Of a DNA stretch of 64,000 nucleotides, positions 52,815 through 64,000 are shown piece after piece. The notes beneath the pieces were generated by a model, which was not told the DNA's origin, did no database searches, and saw only the letters and a list, made by a program, of their open reading frames with translations. Position numbers and translations under genes: made by a program. This DNA comes from Neofusicoccum parvum (lineage: Eukaryota; Ascomycota; Dothideomycetes; Botryosphaeriales; Botryosphaeriaceae), in the NCBI GenBank assembly GCA_020912385.1, contig CP087223.1, forward strand, positions 682,001 to 746,000, written 5' to 3'. The number at the start of each line of letters is the position of its first letter. Position 1 is the stretch's first letter.

Positions 52815-54286
52815 GGTTGAGATTGTACGGGGGAAAGTTGTGGGTTGGAGTTCTGGCTGCGGTAAGGTGGAGCGAGGAGAGGAAAGAGGTGGAGCGCTGG
52901 CCGCGTTTGCAAGAGGCAGAGGAGTGTCTCAGAAACGACGGCGAAATCCCCCCGTTTCCTGGGCCGCTCTCTCTGCTTGGAAACCGACGCGCATAGAGCC
53001 ATGGGAGGGAGACGAAAACTGCAGCGAGAACACGCCTGAGTGTGCCGATGGTAAGGCCTGGCAATTGGGTGGCGTGCGCGGTGGGTGGTACGCGACGTGT
53101 CGTTGATGCGCGCAGTGTTACTGTTGGTAGCGGCAGGCGGAGCGCTGCGGTCTGCGACGGCGTGCAACGGTCTGCGACGGCATGCAACGGTCGTTAGTGT
53201 GTGGAACGACGGCGGTGCCTGGTTTTGGCTGACGCGTGTCAGCCTAATCTACATGTTGGACCGGGCCGGGCCGCCAGGATCGCGGGGGAGGCCTGTCACT
53301 GTCGCTGCCGCCTGTGCACCACGGCCACGACTTCCCCTTCGGCCTGGTTGGTCTCTCGTCTGAATCCTGGTGGTGGTGATGACAGCGAAGAGGGAGAGGA
53401 ATTCGACGCTGTCAGGCACATTGCCGCGGAGACGAGAACGAGGTGGCAGGGGAGACGTTGCGCTCGGTGCTGTAGTGACGGAGGGCAGGGCTGAGCTCGG
53501 CGCGAGAGGCTGCGGCGTGTTGTGGTGTCTGCGCGACATGGCCGGCGCGAGAGCACTTGAACGGGGCTGGCTCTCCAGACCTGCAGTCTTTGGCGCCCAG
53601 TCGTTGCGCCGGCACCTTTGCAGCGAGCAGCGGCGGGAGTGCAGCTGCATCGGTGGAGGCGCGGCTGTTGCAAAGCGAATCACGGGTTGGGGCGCTGGAT
53701 CAACGCTGAACGCGCTGCAGCAGGTCGATCGGCCGGGGTATGGCTGGAAGCCAGGAACGGGAAAGCGGAGGAAGGGGTCCCGCGCCTCTCTAAGGATCGT
53801 CAAGGATGTGGCCGAACGGCCTTGTACTTTATGCAGCTCGAAAAGACAAAACTAATTATCAATCGTAAAAATCTACAGTGAGAAAAACGTTGTACGTCAG
53901 TTGGCGCGGACGCCCACGCCGCCGCCCGCCGCGGCTCCAGGGCCCACGATTTCACAGCTCCATGGCCCACAGCCCATGACCCACAGCCCATGACCCACGC
54001 TCCGCGCTGGACCCTCCGCGCAGCGCAGTGCAGGGTCATCGCCCACTACTGCACCCGCTCCGCCGCGTCAGCCCGTCGCGCCGCGCCGAGCACATCGACA
54101 GCCATCTGACAGCCGCCTTCGCCGTGCCCGCCATCTGGCGCCCGCCAGGCTGAGCCTGCGGCCTCGTCGCTGCCTCAGGCATCCTGGCCGCCGTCGACGC
54201 CTCCCCACACCAACCAAGCCAGCCTGCACCTGACTGCCGACGTCCTTCTCTGCTGCTCGCCTGTCGCCCACGGCGCCGCCGTCCCA
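52815..54286. other. GC-rich region, no supportable gene
   Basis: Open frames on both strands without recognisable domains. Contains short direct repeats: GGTCTGCGACGGCATGCAAC-like doublet (about 53150-53190) and a CACAGCCCATGAC triplet (about 53960-53998). Confidence 0.4.
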
Positions 54287-54964
54287 CTTGGCAAGGCTCC
54301 CACCGATGCCGCCACCTTCCTGTCTCTCGAGTTCACGCTGCTCCAGAAGGCCCTGGACGACATCCGCCCGCACATCACACACGCACACAGGCAAGAGGTG
54401 GCGGGATGGCGCAACGCGCGGTGCAGCCGCTGGGCCGAGTCACCGTCGCCTGGCTGGTCGGGATGCTGGCCGGTGGCGCTTCTACGCTTGCGCTCAACGA
54501 GACGTGGCTGCGTTGGAGGCTCGAGACGTTCGAGGGCCACCTGGCGCTGGTCGGCAGCCACCTCGACCTGATCAGCGTTGAACTGGACACGCTGGCCATC
54601 GTCGTGGACTCCCTGGCCGAGACGCCCGACTTGTCTTGCCCTGACTTGCCCTGTCTTGCCCTGTTTTGCCCTGTTTTGCCCTGTTTTGCCCTGTCTTGCC
54701 CTGCCTTTCCCTGCCTTTCCCTGAATTTCCCTGCCTTGCCCTGCCTCGCCCTGCCTCACCGACGGCCCGGACACCCCGAGGATGCTCGCCGTCCTCCACT
54801 TACCTGGCGAGCACCTACTGCATCTTGGCCGCGGCTGGGCCGACTTTACAAAGCAGATGCGCTTGTGGGACAGCATGTCGTTCCGGGACCTCACCGAGGC
54901 AAGCATGATCCATAACACCACCGGCGATATGCGTGCAGCGTTCGTGGAGCTCCAAAGGGGATAG
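54287..54964 (+). pseudogene. Possible decayed gene of unknown function
   Basis: Three plus-strand segments look protein-like but lie in different frames: SLEFTLLQKALDDIRPHITH (from about 54330), LVGMLAGGASTLALNETWLR with EGHLALVGSHLDLISVELDT (54406-54625), and GEHLLHLGRGWADFTKQMRL with EASMIHNTTGDMRAAFVELQ (to the TAG at 54962-54964). Between the second and third lies a 10-bp minisatellite. The first frame change has no room for an intron, so I suspect decay. No family recognised. Confidence 0.25.
54631..54760. repeat. Minisatellite with a 10-bp unit (CTTGCCCTGT type)
   Basis: About 13 units of CTTGCCCTG(T/A/C) with variants TTTTGCCCTG and TTTCCCTG. Read directly. Confidence 0.85.
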
Positions 54965-57258
54965 CTGGACGGATGCCTTGGCTTGGGCTTTCGGACCGTG
55001 CAAATGGTATGCATGCCCCCCTGTGGCGTAGGGATGCCTCTTTTGTTGTACACTCTTCTTACGAATCGTGGCCCGTCAGACTGACGCGTAGATACACTTC
55101 CGCTCTCCGCTCCCCCCTTCCCGCTGCTCGCCGCCTTCATCCAACCACCGTTACCTCCTACTTATTTATAGCCGCCTTTACATCTTTCGACTGCTTGATT
55201 CGCTGGACATTTCTTCCCCGCATGGTGTTCTCTCTCTACTGTAGCACGCCACCACGTTTCCATCCTCACGCACACAGAGTCACGGAGAGAGGGATAGTCT
55301 ACGCAGGTTTATCATCTACATCATTGCGGAGCGGAAAGAGATGAGGTAGTAGAGTCCCTTGAGCGTTGGCTTTCTCGGTGGTTGGTCTTGCTTAGAGGGC
55401 GGGATGGGGCTTTGGAGCGGATGCACGGACGGATGGATGGGAGACTGGGAGGAGAGTAAAGAGTACGAACTTTCTTTCTCTTCGCAATCTACGCTGCTCC
55501 CGGACTGTTTTTCTTGCTGATGCCGTTCGGTGCGAGATGGAAGTGACTCTACTGTCATTTTTCTGGTCCGTTCCATCATTCGGCCAGGTAGATCGTCTCC
55601 CAATGACTTGTTGAGCGTCGAGGTATGTGGAAAAAAAGTTGACGGCAGCGTCATAGTGCCTGTTTCTCTCCCCCTCTATTCGCCTGTCCTCTATCTGTGT
55701 GCGTGGTGACATCTTTTAGTAGCCGCGCTTGCTGATGAACCGAAGGTAGGTAAAGATCATTTTCATCCCCAGATGAGAGTATTGACCGGTGCGAATTGAA
55801 GGTGAATCTCTACCAGCTACGCAGCCTTTTCTTTTAGCGCATGAGGCCGGACGGAATAGCAAGCACATACACGGCATATATACACCCACGCTATGTGCGT
55901 GCTCGGAATACTATCCCACTGTAGTGATTATGGCTGATTGATTCATGGAAGAGCCAGTATTTAAACACGACGACCAGGCTACCATAGCGTAAGACGCCTG
56001 ACGGAGTAGTCCCCCATGCGCAATGGTACGATCTGCCTTTACCAATGCCTGCCACATGACGGATAACGAATAATAGGTGATGATCGTGTCTCTATGCATG
56101 TTGCATGACGCCGTGGTGCTAATGCTCAACACCATCACCCGAACACTTGACTACAATTTGGCCTGGCCGTATGCCCCAGCTTCCTCCACTACCCACCCCC
56201 AGTCTACGTTCCCTTACAGTCAATTCAATACATGCCAAGCCCTGCGCCGCGTCTGCTTCCGTCGATGATCCCCCGCTACTTTTGCACCAGCACTCTCGTC
56301 CACAACAGCCGCTTCACCGCCCTCCCCTGCGGCCAGCGCATCTCGCACGCTGGCTGGACCACCCGTGTGCGGTACTACGGCGTACACTTCCGCTTCCGAC
56401 GGATTTAGGCCCCCAAGAGCGTCGTCGAGTCCATCGAAGAAGGCCGGCGGTCGTTTTCTCACCACCACCACCACCACCACCACCACCATGCCCATATTCA
56501 CGACGCCGACCCAGCCAAGCTCGTACGCACGTGATCACTGTCAACACCGCCCCAGTCTCGCCAGCCGCCGTCTTATCCATCCCGCTCCACCTCCATCCCA
56601 TCCGTCTGTCTATCCCGCCGCCACCCTTTTCCATTCTCGCTAACTACTTTCTACTTCACCTAAGTAGACCGCAATCAATCTACATCCTATCCGCTTCTTT
56701 AACCACAACAACTGTCTCCATCTCGTCAGTTTCGTGATGATGCAATGACTCACGGTGCAGTCGGCCAGCCTTCCCCCGCCCTGGCTCGGAATGCTAGCGC
56801 GGTCATCGGAATGGACGCAGCCGGAAAGAACTCATTGGAGCTGTTTGTGCCCAGTGCCTTCCCCCAGTAGCCAAAGTGCTCTTGTAAGGTGTCGAGTAGG
56901 GGGGGTAGGAGCGGTGGCGGTAGTGGTTCATCAACTCGGTCCGGCTGCATGAGCTGCTTGCCGCCGAGGTGCGAGAAGGCGATAGTACTTCATCATCGTC
57001 ACTATGTTTTTCTTCATCTTCTTCTTGTTCTCCAGCTGTGGGCCTCCACCTCCAAAGCGACACCCACTCCATCCCCACCCCCTCGCCTGCCATCGCCACT
57101 GCCCGTCACTACCTCGTTGCTATCCTTCTTGCCTCCTCCTCCTCCTCTGCAGTTCCCCCGTCAACCCCGCCGTAACCATGGCCATTTTACTCATCTTCCC
57201 CTTTCCCCTTCCCCCAAACGGGATAAAACAGAATGTACATCATATATACGTAAAGTAG
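54965..57258. other. Intergenic, low-complexity, no supportable gene
   Basis: Pyrimidine-rich with an (ACC)n microsatellite (about 56459-56488). Long proline/serine-rich frames (for example 56147-56737) are compositional. No RNA gene recognised. Confidence 0.4.
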
Positions 57259-57531
57259 CACTTTCTACCCTTATAATACTATTTCTATACTATTTATACT
57301 TATGCCTTGTATAAATCTTAATAACGTATAAAGATAATTCAACTATTAATTTTTACTTTTATAATAATAATTTTCTTAATTCTTTCTAATCTTTAATTAA
57401 TATTAAGATGTTAAAATATTATTAAAAGTTATTGAAAAGCTAATAAGACTTAAAGTAGTTAAGACATTATTAAAAGAAGGCTACTCTAGTAACTTATTAG
57501 TATAGAAATACCGTTGTAAGTATGGAGAGTG
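57259..57531. mobile_element. Short AT-rich element with imperfect terminal inverted repeats
   Basis: About 273 bp of very AT-rich sequence in GC-rich surroundings. The left end CACTTTCTACCCTTATAA and the reverse complement of the right end CACTCTCCATACTTACAA align for about 35-40 bp, including an identical TATTTCTATACTA. No coding capacity. Probably a decayed non-autonomous DNA transposon. The target duplication is unclear. Confidence 0.5.
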
Positions 57532-58193
57532 TTATATTACTCATATATGGTGTGTAGTCTGTATTTTCCCGCCCCCCAAATCACCACCACCGCCGCCGTC
57601 CCCGCCACCATCACCCACCCATCCCTTCGGTTCCCTCTCCACCGCTGTAACCGCCAACCACAACCAGCCAGCTATAACGACACTGCCGGACCGCCGCCGC
57701 CGCTAAGTGCGCATCCCCATCCTCCCCTCCCCCGCATCTACTACGCCGCCACCGCCCCGTAACCCCGCCGCTGCAAGCGTCTCCAGCCCACGGGAGCCGC
57801 GCTGTATACACAGTGTGGTCAGATTACTGATGCTTCTACTGGTGTTGGTGGCAGCATTGTCAACTCCACCAAGGAGCCCGGCGGCGGCGGTAGCGGCGGT
57901 AGGTCGAGGGAAGACAAAGACGAAGACGAAGAAGAAGAATATCGAAAGCCGAGACGGGGCTCTGGCAGTGGGGCGTCAGGCTCCAGGTCCAAAATTTAAA
58001 AATCCAATCTCAACAAAGCGCAAAGCATGCCTCTCCAGAACTTCCTTTTTTTCTTTTCTCGATGACCGAAGATCCGGACGCACATAGTTAACGTCGAACC
58101 GGAAAGAATTCCGTAAACACTTTTTCTTCTTTTGCTTCTTCTTCTTCCAGAAAATGAAAGTGTGAGATGACAGCACATCCAAGCTAAAACAAC

Positions 58194-58409
58194 TGTCAAC
58201 CACATTGGCCCGCAATCACGTGTTTTACCTCCTTGTTCCACACGCGTTTTACTACTTGCCTAGTTACTACACCATACACCTACCCCAGCACAAGTCATTT
58301 GCCCCAGTTATGCGTATTTCCGTAAATCCGATCATTACACCTATATAGCAAGATTCTGTAGCAACAATAAGAAAACCAGCGGTGTCTTACTTTCTCGCGC
58401 CGTTCGACA
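58194..58409 (+). mobile_element. MITE, family 1, complete reference copy (216 bp)
   Basis: TGTCAACCACATTGG to CGCCGTTCGACA, flanked by ACAAC (58189-58193 and 58410-58414). It contains CAATCACGTGTTTTACC near the left end and CCTATATAGC in the middle. I used this copy to define the family length and to recognise the split copies at 3330 and 8643. Confidence 0.88.
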
Positions 58410-58509
58410 ACAACAAACAATTTCTCCCTACCCATATCCAAAACAAAACGCCTCTTGTCCAACCCAAACGCTGCACAACCTGAGTCCCAAACCCTCCCAT
58501 AACCCCTCC

Positions 58510-59283
58510 TCATCCAACAAACGTCCCCCGACTCTTCCTCCTCCGGCCCAAAAACTGTCGGCGCCGGGGGGTGCTGTCGTCGAGTGATCCTCCCAGAGAG
58601 GCGTGCGAGAAGGAGAGTGAGAACAAGCGAGTGCCCATCGTTCCGTCATCAGCCGTGCCACTGTCGCCGTCACCGCTACCCTCGGCTTCGGGATGGGGAG
58701 ACCACCGGCCTGGATGAGGGCGCCGGCGTGCCTGGCTCGGAGCGGCCGGGTCAGGGCGCGTCGTCGTGCCGTTGGGGCTCGGGGCTTGTGCTTGTGCTCG
58801 GGGTCGAGCTCGCCACGCGGCGCTGGGGAGGCTGGCTGAGCTGGTGGCGTGGGAGAGGCGGGGGCGGGAGGATGGCGGAGAGGTGTCGTGGAGGAGGTTG
58901 AGGGCGTTGATCGAGAGGGAGAGGGGGAGTGCTGGGGATGGGGAGGAGGATGGTGACGTGGAGAGGAGGGGCTGAGGAGGCTGCGGGAGCTGGCTTTGCG
59001 AGAGCGGTTGGGCGCGGGTGGGTGATGGTGGGTTGGGGTTGGCTGGGTTGTTGGTCGTGTTTCTCTCTCTGTTCCTCCGAGCCCAAATAATCCGCTGTTG
59101 GTATTGACCTGGGCTCGTGATGCTGACCAAGTCTTTGGCCCACGGATTATGCTTCAACCGAGCAGGCGTTTGTCTGTTTGGCAGCCCATAATGACGAGAA
59201 AGCGGTACGGATAGTACATGCGTTGTTGCTGTCATGTTGGGTAACACATCATGTGGACAGCATGTGTTCCCGCTCCAGGGCAA
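58510..59283 (-). CDS. Hypothetical protein (257 aa), low complexity
   Basis: One open frame. The first 70 residues look more natural than the rest (RLKHNPWAKDLVSITSPGQY, QQRIIWARRNRERN). The remainder is Pro/Ser-rich and ends in RRRQFLGRRRKSRGTFVG. GC-rich sequence makes long frames common here, so coding status is uncertain. No family recognised. A family-1 MITE lies about 100 bp downstream of its stop. Confidence 0.3.
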   Translation of the reverse strand: MPWSGNTCCPHDVLPNMTATTHVLSVPLSRHYGLPNRQTPARLKHNPWAKDLVSITSPGQYQQRIIWARRNRERNTTNNPANPNPPSPTRAQPLSQSQLPQPPQPLLSTSPSSSPSPALPLSLSINALNLLHDTSPPSSRPRLSHATSSASLPSAAWRARPRAQAQAPSPNGTTTRPDPAAPSQARRRPHPGRWSPHPEAEGSGDGDSGTADDGTMGTRLFSLSFSHASLGGSLDDSTPRRRQFLGRRRKSRGTFVG

Positions 59284-59330
59284 TCTGGCATCTGATTAAT
59301 TGGTCAGCCTGCCTACCCGTCAGCAAGCCA

Positions 59331-59390
59331 GTTAGCAAGCCAGCCAGCCAGCCAGTCAGTCAGTCAGTCATTTATTCAGTCAGATTCAGT
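59331..59390. repeat. (CAGC/CAGT)n microsatellite
   Basis: Tetranucleotide run with CAGC then CAGT units, slightly interrupted. Confidence 0.9.
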
Positions 59391-60324
59391 GAGCAAGAAA
59401 AGCAATAACCATGGAGATGGTACATTTATCCATTTGCCCACTCCTCGTCCTGTATTCAATTTCAACTGGTAGACGGTGAGAATATATTTTTATCAGCCTC
59501 GTTAAGCGGAGGGAGTAAGAATAAAAACATTGTATCTCGTCCATGTCGACGATGCGTCGTATTAAAAGGAGAGAAAGAGCGCATCTGTCGGCAGAGAGCG
59601 AAGAGAAGGGTAAGCATAGATACACACGTGAGAGGCGGAGAAGCTTACGTTTGCCTTCGGCTGAAAACAGCGTCGGAGGATAATACTGGGCTTCCGCCAC
59701 CCCCGCGGGTGTGGTTATACCGGGCCTCGCCGTTAACGTATGCTTATGGTTAGCGGCAACGGCGGCGGCAGTAGTCACCGACTTTGAGAATATGGTGAGA
59801 CGAGAAGGAGGATAGGGAGAAGTAGGAGGAGGGGAGGATGGAGGAGGAGGACGGTCAGATAAGGGAGGAAGAGGCGCGTTACTACGGACGGCCACGGCCG
59901 TTGCTAACAGTGGCATTTCTTCGTGTGAAAGTAGTAGAAGCCGCCGGCAGCGATGTAGCGGTTGTATAATAGGCTCTTGTTGGTGAAGGCGGCGTAGCGG
60001 GTAGGAGACACCTTAACCATCGTGTCTGGCGGTGCAGAGGGAGAAAGAGCACGGTGGGGAATTATTGGTAGCGCGCTGCGCAGCGTCGATGGTGGCTCTA
60101 ATGGATTGCTGATCTGATGGCGGCGGGACGAGGAAGGATGTAATAGCTACCTGCCGTTTCGTTGGCACCGGCTCCAGCTCGCGATGCGTGGTGAGTGCTC
60201 GGCCCATGCATGATGCGTTAGGGGTGATGGGTGATGTGTGATGTACGATACACTATGGAGCACGCCACCGCAACGTCTGGAATTTCCTCGTCCAGTATCC
60301 GGAGCCAATACTAACAGTATATAT

Positions 60325-60752
60325 TGGTCTAAGGACTGATATTTGTCTAAATTCTTTAGACTCCTCGTAAGGAGTGGATAATCTTATAGATATTATTACC
60401 CGCATAAATATAACTATATTATCTTTTTCTATAATACTTTTTGTAAAACCATGTAGAGAGTAATAGCAAATATCCTGAGGAAAAAAAGTACTTGAAAATG
60501 TTTTTTTTCTACTTAATATTTTAAAAATAAATTACTTAACAAGCCTTTAATAAAATAATTTACAACTCAAGTTTCTATTGGAATATCAACCAAATTTGAA
60601 TTCTATAGAATTTTATCCAAAGTATTAGCTCTTGTTGTTGTGTAATCCAATAGAAGAGTTGTTTATTGAGGCAGTAAATTTTATTGGGCTGGGCGCTCCT
60701 CGTAAGTTGCGAGAAGTCCGAAGAATTTGGACAAATGTTGGTCCTTAGACCA
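60325..60752. mobile_element. Non-autonomous TIR transposon, AT-rich, mutated
   Basis: 428 bp. The left end TGGTCTAAGGACTGATATTT and the reverse complement of the right end TGGTCTAAGGACCAACATTT match for about 45 bp with mostly C/T and G/A differences, as RIP would leave. Flanks are TA-rich (TATAT / TTATAT), suggesting a Tc1-mariner-type TA target. No coding frame. Confidence 0.7.
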
Positions 60753-60768
60753 TTATATTATTTCCATT

Positions 60769-61165
60769 CAACAAAGAAAGGGGTCCAAGCAGCAACAAAG
60801 TGGTTTCTACACCTAGGGCTGCTAAACCAATTTAGTCTGGCAAGAGAGATGGACCAGGAGGCCAAGGAGGTCCACCAGGAGAACTACCAGGAGAACCAGG
60901 ATCTTGACCAGGAGGACCAGCACCAGGACATGGGAGAAAGAGAGAGCTAAGGTTAACACCTAGCTAATGTAAGGCTGCTATAGTAGCTTCTACCGGTAAG
61001 CAGGAAAAACGGAATAAGAAGGGCAACCAACCCAAGAAGAAAGGAGGGGTTTTTCACCTGGGAGACCAGGTTTTCCCTCTCATGTAAAATATCGCAGATA
61101 GCCTACCCCGCATGGACCCGAAAGGGAGCTATATCGGGAAGAAAATGAATTTATCTATCTATCTA
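60769..61165 (+). mobile_element. LINE copy 4, short 3' fragment of a diverged subfamily
   Basis: 397 bp with a 13-bp target duplication TATTATTTCCATT (60756-60768 and 61166-61178). The frame to 60950 gives STKKGVQAATKWFLHLGLLN then QFSLAREM and a degenerate QEN/QED tail: the ORF2 C-terminus, diverged from copies 1-3. The 3' hairpin is CCC-GAAA-GGG (61117-61126) and the tail is (TATC)n. Confidence 0.9.
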
Positions 61166-61178
61166 TATTATTTCCATT

Positions 61179-63350
61179 GACTCCGGTCAAGTCCCTCATT
61201 GGACAAGCTTTACTTTGTCTCGTTTCCAGGGGCGGGGGCAGCCGAAGCAAGAGCAAGACCGGCGTTGTGTCTGAGCGCCCAACCTGCATCAACGAGATTC
61301 GCACCTGGTTCAAGATTGATGTTGCGTGTTTTTCTGCTTATCTGTATGTTTTTACTACGTCTTGATACTCTCGCGGCTCTTACTATTCTTGCCTGGATAT
61401 CGTCGGCCGCTTTCCCCTCGCTAATCTGCAGAAGCCTGCGCGATACCAGCCTTCTGTCTCCTCTTCTCCCTTAGCAACATGAACATATGAATGATGTAGA
61501 ATTAAAGAGTACCATACATCTTACCTTCCCAGTATATTGCATGTCGGTCCACCATAAAGAGGAAGTGTCCGCTCACGGCCTTTTTACGCACAGTATTTCA
61601 GCGCACAATCCAGATGCACTGCACAATTAATACCTCATCGCCCTCCTACTCTCGCCGTCTACTTCCCACCGCTCCTTAAGCCAGCCAGATAGCTGCTTGA
61701 ACCACGCTGCAGGACGGAAGAAATACAGCCCCTCCTTACTCTCCTTCGCCTGTGAACATGTGTCCGCTTCGCTGCCGCCCGCTGGTCTTCTACCATGCTT
61801 GGTTTAACGGAAACACGAGCACACCCTCCTCTCCAGCGCCGCAAATTCCCTTTCTCTTCTCTCTACCCAGCACCATTGAGTGTGTAGATGGGAGCCAGGA
61901 CGGCCGACGATAGAAGCGAAAGGCGCCATGGTTTTTACCATAAGCACTGCTCCATTCCTGCCAGCGCGTCAGCAAACTTTATCCGCATGCAGTGGCTTGG
62001 GTTAGCTGGTAAGATGCACATACCGGGCAACTTGGCCGGCACATGAATGTGAAAAAGCTGGTAGTCGTCACGGCCGCCGCCAGGATGTCCTGGTCCAGAG
62101 CGTCGCGCCATCCCCGCGTAACGTCTACTATTAAACCAGGAGAGAGCACTCTGGGGCGTCCGTCCTCTGGCTGAAGGAGATGTAGTGCTGCGCGTGCGGC
62201 TCAATCTGGTTTTTCTTCTCCCCTTTCCCCCCTTACCACCCCTACCAGTTCGCCTCCCCCATCTCCAGCGCTCCACAAGCCCGTTCCCCACGACACTCAA
62301 GCACTGGTCCAGCAGAACACCTCCCCCACATTCTACCCCATCGCTGAGTTCATCTCACCAAGCGGGGGACCCTGCGTGCGACGGCCTCTCCCCCCTTCTC
62401 CGCTTTCTCACCCACACTACGCTTGTGCTCGCCCTCCGATCGAAGCACGGACGCCGTGTGGCAGCCTTCGCCGCGGCGTCGACCGAGCACGCGCGTGAAC
62501 GGACGGCACTGGCCGAGCAGCTCGTGCACCCAACATGCAAGAAAGGTAGCCTCGGGAATAAAAACTGCAGGTGGGAGCCTCATTCCCGGACGCGCCGCAG
62601 TGCTACAGCAGTGCGTGCAGTCGGCGAGCCAGTCAGCCAGGCGCACGCATGCCGAAACAGCCTGACCGTTGAATGTCGTGCGAAGCGGGGAGGTTGGCGC
62701 AGGGAAGAAGCCTGGAGATGGGGCGTGCGCGGCGCCGCGCAACGGGTTGGGAAACGCGTCTGGTCGAGGAGGATGCGCGGAATGTCTTGGGCACGGGGAA
62801 ATTCGGCCGCATCTGCAAGAGCAAGCCGCGCATATCTGCAGCAACACAGTGGGTACACAACGGCCCTAAAGGTTGCATCATGTTGCCAAGAGCCTGTGAC
62901 GCAAGGCGCGTGCATGCGGAATCCGTGGTTCGACTTTCCAACGCGAGAGCTGCTTCTTCAGTCTGTGTGCTTTCAGACGCGTGCTACTTGTACTACAATT
63001 ACTTCTGAAGATGAGGGTGGCATGGTTGGTAACATCAACGAGTTGCACGTCCAGCTCTTTGGATGGCGTACTTTGACCGCACCTGTGCGGCTACAGCTCC
63101 ACCAGACACCACTCGCACGAGCAGACGGAGAATGATGAAGCCGAGTTGGTGATGTAAAACGTGCCAGGAGCAGCACGTGCTGGCTCTTCGTGCACCCCGG
63201 CACCGGGCCCACGCCATCATCTGCGTCTCTACCGGCCTGCAGCTGGCTTCCGAGCGCAGAGCGCCGGAGTACCGCGACCCTGGAAGATATTCAGGTGCGT
63301 GCTAAGCTGACAGGTGGAGAAGTGCCGGTGGGAGCCTATCATTGTTGTCG
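61179..63350. other. GC-rich terminal stretch, no supportable gene
   Basis: Many overlapping frames in all directions (the longest is 62185-63135, plus). None shows a domain, and several antisense frames are equally long, so I do not call any. Confidence 0.4.
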
Positions 63351-63693
63351 TTGGGCTGCTCGTTCTCCCCATTACTTCACGGTGGGCACTCCAAGCGGCG
63401 GAGAGACCTCCTGTTGCGACGTTTGAACTTGAACTGCGTCTAGTCTCCTTGCATGCCCACGTTGGGCTGCTCGTTCTCACCATTTCTTCATGGTGAGCAC
63501 CTCAAGAGGGCGGCGGAGAGACCTCCTTTTGCGACGTTTGAGCTTGAACTGCGTCTAGTCTCCTTGCATGCCCACGTTGGGCTGCTCATTCTCACCATTA
63601 CTTCATGGTAAGCACCTCAAGCGGGTGGCGGAGAGACCTCCTTTTGCGACGTTTGAACTTGAACTGCGTCTGGCCTCCTTGCATGTCCGTTCT
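63351..63693. repeat. Tandem repeat of about 111-115 bp, three units
   Basis: Units start with TTGGGCTGCTC at about 63351, 63462 and 63577, and share CGGAGAGACCTCCTTTTGCG and TTGAACTTGAACTGCGTCT. High identity between units. No coding content recognised. Confidence 0.8.
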
Positions 63694-64000
63694 AAGCGGA
63701 CTGCTGGACCGCAAAATGCATCTCCATGACCTGTGCTCCCTCGGGCCTGTTTTTCCATGCAGCTGCGGGCAGCAAGGGCGGGTGACACTACGGCTCCCTC
63801 GCTTGGCCAGGCTGGGCGTGAATGCAGCCTAAGCGCACCAATAATGCTCTGAATGATCATGTTTTCATTCTTCACGCCTTCCTTTGGTTGTGAGCTCATC
63901 GCCATGGAATACAGCTTCCTTACCATCCCTGACGCCGGGAGTGAAGATTCGGTCAATGCTTCTACCTCGCCATCATGTTCCACCACACGCAATTCCGCCA

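Noticed and set aside
54406..54915. 170-codon frame taken as a complete gene
   Set aside because: Half of it translates a 10-bp minisatellite; protein-like parts are spread over three frames, so I list it only as a possible decayed gene.
62185..63135. 316-codon plus-strand frame
   Set aside because: Equally long antisense frames overlap it and the translation shows no recognisable fold or family.

Overview
The window is genomic DNA of a filamentous ascomycete (Pezizomycotina). The evidence is short introns of 44-88 nt with GTRNGN donors and CTAAC/CTGAC-like branch sites, HET-NACHT-ankyrin and PNP-NB-ARC-TPR NOD-like receptors (NLRs), DUF3723 and DUF3435 genes, a Fot1/pogo transposase, a Tad/I-like LINE family, a Ty3/gypsy chromovirus, and a relic bearing the transition pattern of repeat-induced point mutation (RIP). 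I cannot name the species.

Layout. 1-28 kb: the 3' end of a MYB/SANT-like gene, then three small pseudokinase genes (1.5-2.5, 18-19 and 19.7-20.7 kb) that are paralogs with the same two intron positions and no catalytic aspartates. Pseudokinase A is separated from B and C by nested insertions: a MITE split by a segment of about 5.2 kb carrying a 1348-aa HET-NACHT-ankyrin NLR, a second MITE inside that segment, and two LINEs inside the second MITE. A third LINE copy and another MITE follow. Then come a DUF3723 gene (846 aa) and a divergent-type 632-aa gene of unknown function. 28-42 kb: two intact, convergent DUF3435 tyrosine-recombinase genes (the 'captain' family of Starship elements). Each encodes 692 aa, with identical intron positions and several identical exon lengths. 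Between them lie a PNP-NB-ARC-TPR NLR and a dead Fot1/pogo element interrupted by another MITE. 42-50 kb: a RIP-mutated LINE relic containing a young chromovirus with identical LTRs and a solo LTR of another family. 50.5-64 kb: a GC-rich, low-complexity stretch with few supportable genes, two AT-rich TIR elements, one MITE and one LINE tail.

Interpretation. Captain genes, DUF3723, NLRs and a MYB/SANT gene are the gene set described for Starships, the giant fungal transposons. The RIP-mutated LINE breaks off abruptly at about 41,908, some 490 bp upstream of the right-hand captain. I read this as the likely 5' edge of a Starship-like element that runs leftwards out of the window. The rest of that LINE should lie at the element's other end, beyond base 1; this is inference and testable. 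The pseudokinase trio, and the NLR segment flanked by a 7-bp direct repeat inside a split MITE, are the most novel cargo features.
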